Assembly: GCF_031458255.1 (NCBI RefSeq)
Contig: NZ_JAVDYC010000001.1
Span: 1,364,001 to 1,428,000, forward strand
Origin: Catenuloplanes niger
GTDB taxonomy: Bacteria > Actinomycetota > Actinomycetes > Mycobacteriales > Micromonosporaceae
Direction: 5' to 3'
DNA length: 64,000 nucleotides
Shown here piece by piece: positions 60,302-64,000 of this stretch (positions within the stretch are counted from its first letter, which is position 1; every line of letters begins with the position of its first letter). Under the pieces are notes generated by a model that was given only the letters and a program-made list of their open reading frames with translations, was not told the DNA's origin and did not search any database. The position numbers were made by a program, and so were the translations under genes.

Positions 60302-61335
60302 GACACCTTGGCGGCGGCGTCGGCGAGCAGCTTGACGTACTCGTCGACGATGTACGGCACGGCGAGCGGCGTCGGGTTCGCGGCCGCGCCGACCGTGGAC
60401 GTGCCGACCAGCGCCACGACCGAGCCGCGCTTGACCGCGGGGATCTTCGACAGCAGCGGGTCGGCCTGCATCTTCTTGACCATGTCGGCGTCGCCGTAGG
60501 TCACGATGATGTCGACGTCGGCGAGCTTGTCGACCTGCTCCGCGCTGACCGAGAGCGCGAACTGGTCGGTGGTGCCGGACAGCTCCGCGATGCTCGGCGG
60601 CGTGGTCAGGCCCAGGTCCGCGAAGTACGCGCCACGCGTGTCGTGCGTGGTGTAGAAGCTGAACTTGCTCAGGTCCGTCTGGTCGACGTGCGTCATGAAC
60701 ATCGCGGACTTGCCGGCCAGCGCCGGGTACTTGGCGGTCTCCGCCTTGATCTGGCCCTCGATCTGCGTGATCAGCGCGTCGCCCTGCGCGGACAGGCCGA
60801 GCGCCTTGCTCTCCAGCTTGATCCAGTCACGCCACGGCGTGGCCCACGCGGTGGTCGGGTACGCCACGGTCGGCGCGATCTGGCTCAGCGTGTCGTAGTC
60901 CTGCTGGGTCAGCCCGGAGTACGCGGCGAGGATGACGTCCGGGTTGGTGTTCGCCACCGCCTCGAAGTCGATGCCGTCGGTCTCGTCGAAGAGCACCGGC
61001 GCGGTACCGCCGAGCTCCTTGAGCTTGTCCGCGGCCCACGGCAGGTAGCCGTCGCCGTCCTCGTCCGCGAAGTTGGCCTTGGCCAGGCCGACCGGGACGA
61101 CGCCGAGCGCCAGCGGGACCTCGTGGTTGGCCCACGCGACGGTCGCGACCCGCACCGGCTTCGCCGGAATGGTGGTGGTGCCGAGCGCGTGCGTGACCGT
61201 GACGGGGAACGTGTCGCCGGCCGGAGCGGCGGAACCGCCGGCCGCGGGGGTCTCTTCGCTGTCGGACCCACAGGCGGTCAGGGCGACCGCCGCCACGACG
61301 GCGACGACCCCGGCCAGGAACCGGTGTGAGCGCAT
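60298..61335 (-). CDS. Ferric-siderophore binding lipoprotein (FepB type)
   Basis: A 345-residue lipoprotein: signal peptide with lipobox A-L-T-A-C, a Ser/Ala/Gly/Pro-rich spacer, then K-P-V-R-V-A-T-V-A-W-A-N, N-P-D-V-I-L-A-A-Y-S-G-L and Q-I-A-P-T-V-A-Y. It captures a ferric siderophore. GGAG 11 nt before ATG 61335 supports this start; an upstream ATG at 61359 touches the iron box at 61360-61378. First gene of the operon, expected to be induced when iron is scarce. Confidence 0.93.
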   Translation of the reverse strand: MRSHRFLAGVVAVVAAVALTACGSDSEETPAAGGSAAPAGDTFPVTVTHALGTTTIPAKPVRVATVAWANHEVPLALGVVPVGLAKANFADEDGDGYLPWAADKLKELGGTAPVLFDETDGIDFEAVANTNPDVILAAYSGLTQQDYDTLSQIAPTVAYPTTAWATPWRDWIKLESKALGLSAQGDALITQIEGQIKAETAKYPALAGKSAMFMTHVDQTDLSKFSFYTTHDTRGAYFADLGLTTPPSIAELSGTTDQFALSVSAEQVDKLADVDIIVTYGDADMVKKMQADPLLSKIPAVKRGSVVALVGTSTVGAAANPTPLAVPYIVDEYVKLLADAAAKVS

Positions 61336-61359
61336 AAGGGGAACTCCACTCTCATTCAC

Positions 61360-61378
61360 TAAGGGATGCCTAACCTAA
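61360..61378 (-). promoter_or_regulatory. Iron box (IdeR/DmdR/DtxR-type)
   Basis: On the minus strand TTAGGTTAGGCATCCCTTA, matching 15 of 19 positions of the IdeR/DmdR consensus (TTAGGTTAGGCTAACCTAA) with the first 11 exact. It ends 24 bp before the FepB-type start codon, so iron-loaded IdeR should block the operon. Confidence 0.88.
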
Positions 61379-61420
61379 CACCTCCCCTGCGTACGGCCAT
61401 GATCAACCCCCGGTTTGTGA

Positions 61421-62059
61421 TCACCATGTGTCCCAGTGGATGACCTCGTCGGGCGCGGGACGCGGCGCCGGATTGAAGTCCGTGCCCCTGGTGAACGCGA
61501 CCGGCGTCAGCACCGCCTGCGCCACGGTGTCGAACGGGATGCCGAGCATGTCCGCCACGTCGCGCTCGCGCGCCCGGTGCATCGACGTCCACGCGGTGCC
61601 GAGCCCGCGCGCCCGCGCCGCCAGCATGAAGCTCCACATCCCGGGCATGATGTTGCCGACGCTCGCCTCCGCGTACGCCCGGTTCGGCGCCTCCACACAG
61701 CCCAGCACCAGCACCGGCGCGTCACCCATGTGCTCGCCGAGGAAGTCCGCGGAGCGTGCCACCCGGGCCTGGACGCGATCGCGCTCCGGGTCGCCGGTCG
61801 GGTTGCCCGGGTAGGCGGGCGACGCCTTGTAGTTCGCGTAGGCCTCGCGGTAGATGTCGCCGATCGCGCGCCGCTTCGCCTCGTCGCGCACCACCACGAA
61901 GCGCATGGTGACCACATTGGAGCCGGACGGCGCCTGCAGCGCCATCGCGACACACTCGCGAATCAGGTCGTCCGGCACCGGGCGCGTCAGGTCAAGTCGC
62001 TTGCGGACCGCGCGGGTGGTGGAGAGCAGCTGGTCAGGGTCAAGATCGAGCAGGGCCAT
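61421..62059 (-). CDS. Nitroreductase-family FMN oxidoreductase
   Basis: A 212-residue nitroreductase-fold flavoprotein: T-R-A-V-R-K-R-L-D (FMN phosphate), A-L-Q-A-P-S-G-S-N, S-V-G-N-I-M-P-G-M-W-S-F-M-L-A-A-R-A-R-G-L-G-T-A-W and L-G-I-P. It reduces nitro, quinone or flavin substrates with NAD(P)H. ATG 62059 is the family-consistent start. It reads toward the siderophore operon, with the iron box 43 bp beyond its stop; read-through is possible, and a ferric-reductase role would be an inference. Confidence 0.88.
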   Translation of the reverse strand: MALLDLDPDQLLSTTRAVRKRLDLTRPVPDDLIRECVAMALQAPSGSNVVTMRFVVVRDEAKRRAIGDIYREAYANYKASPAYPGNPTGDPERDRVQARVARSADFLGEHMGDAPVLVLGCVEAPNRAYAEASVGNIMPGMWSFMLAARARGLGTAWTSMHRARERDVADMLGIPFDTVAQAVLTPVAFTRGTDFNPAPRPAPDEVIHWDTW

Positions 62060-62093
62060 ACCCGCACGATAGACCTGCCGCCGGGCGGAAGAG

Positions 62094-62498
62094 TCAGCCG
62101 GCGGACCATCCGGCGTCCGCACAAGCGGTGGCGAGTCCGTCCGCCGCCTCGTCCCACTCCCGGTCGGAGTTGTTGGCCTTGCGGCCGAGCGCGGAGGCAC
62201 TGTCCGCGATCCGGGAGTTGTCGGTGCGCCGGGCGGACGCCATCACGTTGTCCGCCAGCGCCAGCCGCGGGCCCTTGCTGTCCGCGGCGTCGCGGCCGGC
62301 CGCGAAGTCGGCGCACGCCTGCCGCGCCGCGTCGTCCAGTGTGCCGGGCTCCGACGACTGCGGCGAGCGGCCGGCGAGCAGACCCCAGGCCACAGCGGCG
62401 GCGGCGACCACCAGGATGATCACCATCTGCCGACTGGGCTTGAACTTCAGCTTCACCTTCTCAACGTAGCGTGCGACCCGGCCGGCGCGCGCTTTCAC
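62094..62498 (-). CDS. Small single-pass membrane protein, unknown
   Basis: A 134-residue protein (GTG start). A very basic N terminus (R-A-G-R-V-A-R-Y-V-E-K-V-K-L-K-F-K), one membrane helix (about 26-42), and an acidic/Ala-rich outside domain with three Cys (A-C-A-D-F and T-A-C-A-D). I recognise no family. It lies 6 nt after the SnoaL gene and 34 bp before the nitroreductase, all on the minus strand. Confidence 0.65.
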   Translation of the reverse strand: MKARAGRVARYVEKVKLKFKPSRQMVIILVVAAAAVAWGLLAGRSPQSSEPGTLDDAARQACADFAAGRDAADSKGPRLALADNVMASARRTDNSRIADSASALGRKANNSDREWDEAADGLATACADAGWSAG

Positions 62499-62504
62499 TC
62501 ACGG

Positions 62505-62870
62505 TCAGTCGCGCCCGGCCGCCCGCTTCACCTGGTCGAAGGGCAGCCGGTCGAAGATCGTCACCACCTCGCGGATCAGCCCGTCGCGGATGAGCAGGCG
62601 GTCCGAGCCGCGGCTCACCGGCACCGGGTGCGTCGCCGTCACGTAGTGCACGGCCGCGCCGTCCTCGCCGCCGTAGACCGCCGTGATCTCGGCCGACGTC
62701 ATCAACCCCAGGAACCGCTCCAGGAACCCGCGGTACGCGTCCGCGCCCTCGAACCGCCCGGCCGGCGCCTCCAGTACGACGTCCGCCGCCACGTAGGCCA
62801 TCGCGGCGTCCAGGTCCCGCGCCATCCAGGCCTTCGCGTAGCCCTCGGCGATCGCGGTGTTCTCGCTCAT
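62505..62870 (-). CDS. SnoaL-like NTF2-fold protein
   Basis: A 121-residue NTF2-fold protein (A-K-A-W-M-A-R-D-L-D-A-A-M-A-Y-V-A-A-D-V-V-L-E-A-P split over strand 1, F-E-G-A-D-A-Y-R-G-F). Members bind or convert small hydrophobic molecules. GGGAGAG close to ATG 62870 is a good ribosome binding site. It faces the WYL regulator across a 97-bp region with a perfect dyad, so it is the likely target of that regulator. Confidence 0.85.
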   Translation of the reverse strand: MSENTAIAEGYAKAWMARDLDAAMAYVAADVVLEAPAGRFEGADAYRGFLERFLGLMTSAEITAVYGGEDGAAVHYVTATHPVPVSRGSDRLLIRDGLIREVVTIFDRLPFDQVKRAAGRD

Positions 62871-62912
62871 GTCTCTCCCTCTGTCGTGCGTTCGGGAGTG
62901 ATCCTGCCGCGG

Positions 62913-62937
62913 ATACATGACACAGTCCGTCATGTAT
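62913..62937. promoter_or_regulatory. Operator between SnoaL and WYL genes
   Basis: ATACATGAC, 7 bp, GTCATGTAT: perfect 9-bp arms, 25 bp in all, midway in the divergent promoter. It overlaps an upstream in-frame ATG (62917), which is therefore unlikely to be the regulator's start. Confidence 0.85.
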
Positions 62938-62967
62938 TACCGATCACAGACCTCCGGGGGTACGCCG

Positions 62968-63936
62968 ATGCGCTCCGACCGACTGCTGTCCCTGCTCCTG
63001 CTGCTGCAGACGCACGGCCGGCTGCCCGCACCCGAACTGGCGCGGCGCCTCGAGGTGTCCGTGCGGACCGTGCTCCGGGACGTCGAGGCGCTCTCCGCGG
63101 CCGGCATCCCGGTGTACACCGAACGCGGGCGGCACGGCGGCATCGCGCTGCTGGCCGGCTTCCGCACGGACGTGACCGGGATGACCGCGGACGAGGCACG
63201 TGCGCTGTTCGTGCTGCTCACCGGCGAGACGCACGCCTCCCTCGGGCTCGGTGCCGCGGCCGGGTCCGCGCTCCGCAAGATCATGGCGGCGTTGCCGGCG
63301 CCGCACCGGGAGGCGGCCGACCTGGTCGCGCGCCGGATCATCGTCGACCCGGTCCGGTGGCGTACCGGCGCGTCGTCCGTCGACCTGTCCACGCTCCAGG
63401 AGGCCGTCTTCACCGACCGGCGGCTGCGGCTGCGCTACCACTCCGGGGCCGCGTCCACGCCCGCCGACCGGGTCGTCGACCCGTACGGCCTGGTGGAGAA
63501 GGCCGGCGTCTGGTACCTGGTGGCGGACCGGGACGGCGACCCGCGGCTCTACCGCGCGGACCGCATCGTCGACGCGGACCTTCTCGACCAGCCGGTACGC
63601 CGCCGGCACACCACGCTCGCGGCCGAATGGGACATGCTCCGGGCACGGGTGGACGAGTTCCCGGCCCGGCTGACGGTCCGGGTGCGGGTGGCGCCCGCGG
63701 CGCTGGCCCGCTTCACGCTCCTGCACCGCGCCGAGCTGGCCCCGGGGACCGCCCCCGCCGGGGCGGGCGACGAGCCGGTGGAGTTGGAGCTGCGGTTCCC
63801 GGCGGTGCCGGCCGCGCGCACGCTGCTCGCGTTCGGCACGGACGTGGAGGTGCTGTCCCCGGCGGAGGTCCGGGCCGACCTCGCTGCCGTCGCCGCAGCG
63901 ACGGCGGCCCACTACGCGACGGCCGCCGGCGCCTGA
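62968..63936 (+). CDS. WYL-domain transcriptional regulator (DeoR-like HTH)
   Basis: A 322-residue regulator. The N-terminal HTH_11 has R-L-P-A-P-E-L-A-R-R-L-E-V-S-V-R-T-V-L-R-D-V-E (about 20-42), followed by G-R-H-G-G-I. The WYL domain (about 150-230) keeps the type sequence as W-Y-L in V-W-Y-L-V-A-D-R-D-G-D-P-R-L-Y-R-A-D-R-I. A C-terminal WCX-like part follows. GGGGG 7 nt upstream supports ATG 62968. It probably represses the SnoaL gene and itself. Confidence 0.92.
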   Translation: MRSDRLLSLLLLLQTHGRLPAPELARRLEVSVRTVLRDVEALSAAGIPVYTERGRHGGIALLAGFRTDVTGMTADEARALFVLLTGETHASLGLGAAAGSALRKIMAALPAPHREAADLVARRIIVDPVRWRTGASSVDLSTLQEAVFTDRRLRLRYHSGAASTPADRVVDPYGLVEKAGVWYLVADRDGDPRLYRADRIVDADLLDQPVRRRHTTLAAEWDMLRARVDEFPARLTVRVRVAPAALARFTLLHRAELAPGTAPAGAGDEPVELELRFPAVPAARTLLAFGTDVEVLSPAEVRADLAAVAAATAAHYATAAGA

Positions 63937-63943
63937 AAAACAC

Positions 63944-63975
63944 ATCAGGGCCACCCCATAAGGGGTGGCCCTGAT
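63944..63975 (-). terminator. Intrinsic terminator of the rRNA operon
   Basis: Perfect 14-bp stem (ATCAGGGCCACCCC at 63944-63957, complement 63962-63975) with a 4-nt loop. On the minus strand it is followed by GTGTTTTTC, a U-tract, so it is oriented to stop transcription coming from the 5S gene; it may also serve the WYL gene. Confidence 0.9.
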
Positions 63976-63983
63976 TAAAAGAA

Positions 63984-64000
63984 GTCCGGCGGCGTCCTAC
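63984..64000 (-). rRNA. rrf: 5S ribosomal RNA, 3' end only
   Basis: The last 17 bases read GTAGGACGCCGCCGGAC on the minus strand, the characteristic 3' terminus of actinobacterial 5S rRNA, whose body must lie beyond the window. Immediate placement before a U-tailed hairpin is the standard end of an rrn operon. Only the end is visible, so the call rests on a short match plus context. Confidence 0.85.

Noticed and set aside
61400-61423. TGATCA-bounded dyad at the nitroreductase stop
   Set aside because: Arms pair only with a bulge and there is no T-tract, so it is too weak to call a terminator or operator.

Overview
The window is about 64 kb of high-GC (roughly 70-75%) actinobacterial chromosome. 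GC-rich third codon positions, frequent GTG (and some TTG) starts, ATGA/GTGA stop-start overlaps, a SARP/AfsR-type regulator, IdeR-type iron control and an unusually high density of one-component regulators all fit a large-genome filamentous actinomycete. The gene mix and the stem-loop behind the rRNA operon suggest Micromonosporaceae (Actinoplanes-like); that family assignment is inference. I saw no IS element, prophage, CRISPR array or tRNA. Nearly all DNA is coding, and the last bases are the 3' end of a 5S rRNA gene on the minus strand, so an rRNA operon lies just beyond the right edge.

Layout. 1-7.4 kb: a truncated PQQ-type sugar dehydrogenase, an esterase/TetR divergent pair with a shared operator, a TetR-SDR pair, and a MerR-like regulator translationally coupled to a VIT/VWA protein. 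7.5-14.3 kb (minus): a SWIM-finger protein and hydrolase, then furA-katG with a Fur-like dyad, then an atypically low-GC STAND ATPase. 14.4-18.3 kb: an AbfB-fold membrane protein and an ECF sigma factor overlapping a PAS-GGDEF*-EAL protein. 18.4-24.2 kb: DUF1684 plus a complete oligopeptide/nickel-type ABC importer. 24.3-30.1 kb: a PadR-membrane protein pair, a PAP2 phosphatase and a MacAB-like export system. 30.4-39.1 kb: FMN reductase, SnoaL-tailed ECF sigma factor, tautomerase/MarR pair, a 1003-residue SARP-NB-ARC-TPR regulator, a MerR/methyltransferase pair and an SDR/TetR pair with two identical operators. 39.2-42.5 kb: a four-gene ECF sigma, anti-sigma, ABC-2 exporter operon. 42.6-48.7 kb: acyltransferase, HEAT protein, a FecBCD-type importer with a methyltransferase inserted in its operon, and a Clp-N protein. 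48.8-53.2 kb: L7/L12-like membrane microprotein, S9 peptidase, histidine kinase and response regulator. 53.3-57.4 kb: phospholipid synthase, VTT-like membrane protein, acyl-CoA dehydrogenase-like flavoprotein with an XRE/MmyB regulator, and an AraC regulator. 57.4-61.4 kb: a second, iron-box-controlled siderophore importer. 61.4-64 kb: nitroreductase, small membrane protein, SnoaL/WYL divergent pair, rrn terminator and 5S rRNA end.

How it works together. The themes are metal and redox homeostasis (furA-katG, iron-boxed siderophore uptake, a second metallophore/cofactor importer, FMN reductase, nitroreductase) and small-molecule sensing by local repressors. Most regulators sit beside or divergent from one enzyme, and eight or more of these junctions hold a clear dyad or repeat readable by eye. 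The candidates for undescribed biology are the methyltransferase-bearing FecBCD cassette, the transferred-looking STAND ATPase behind katG, the sigma factor fused by overlap to a degenerate c-di-GMP protein, and the MerR-VIT/VWA couple.
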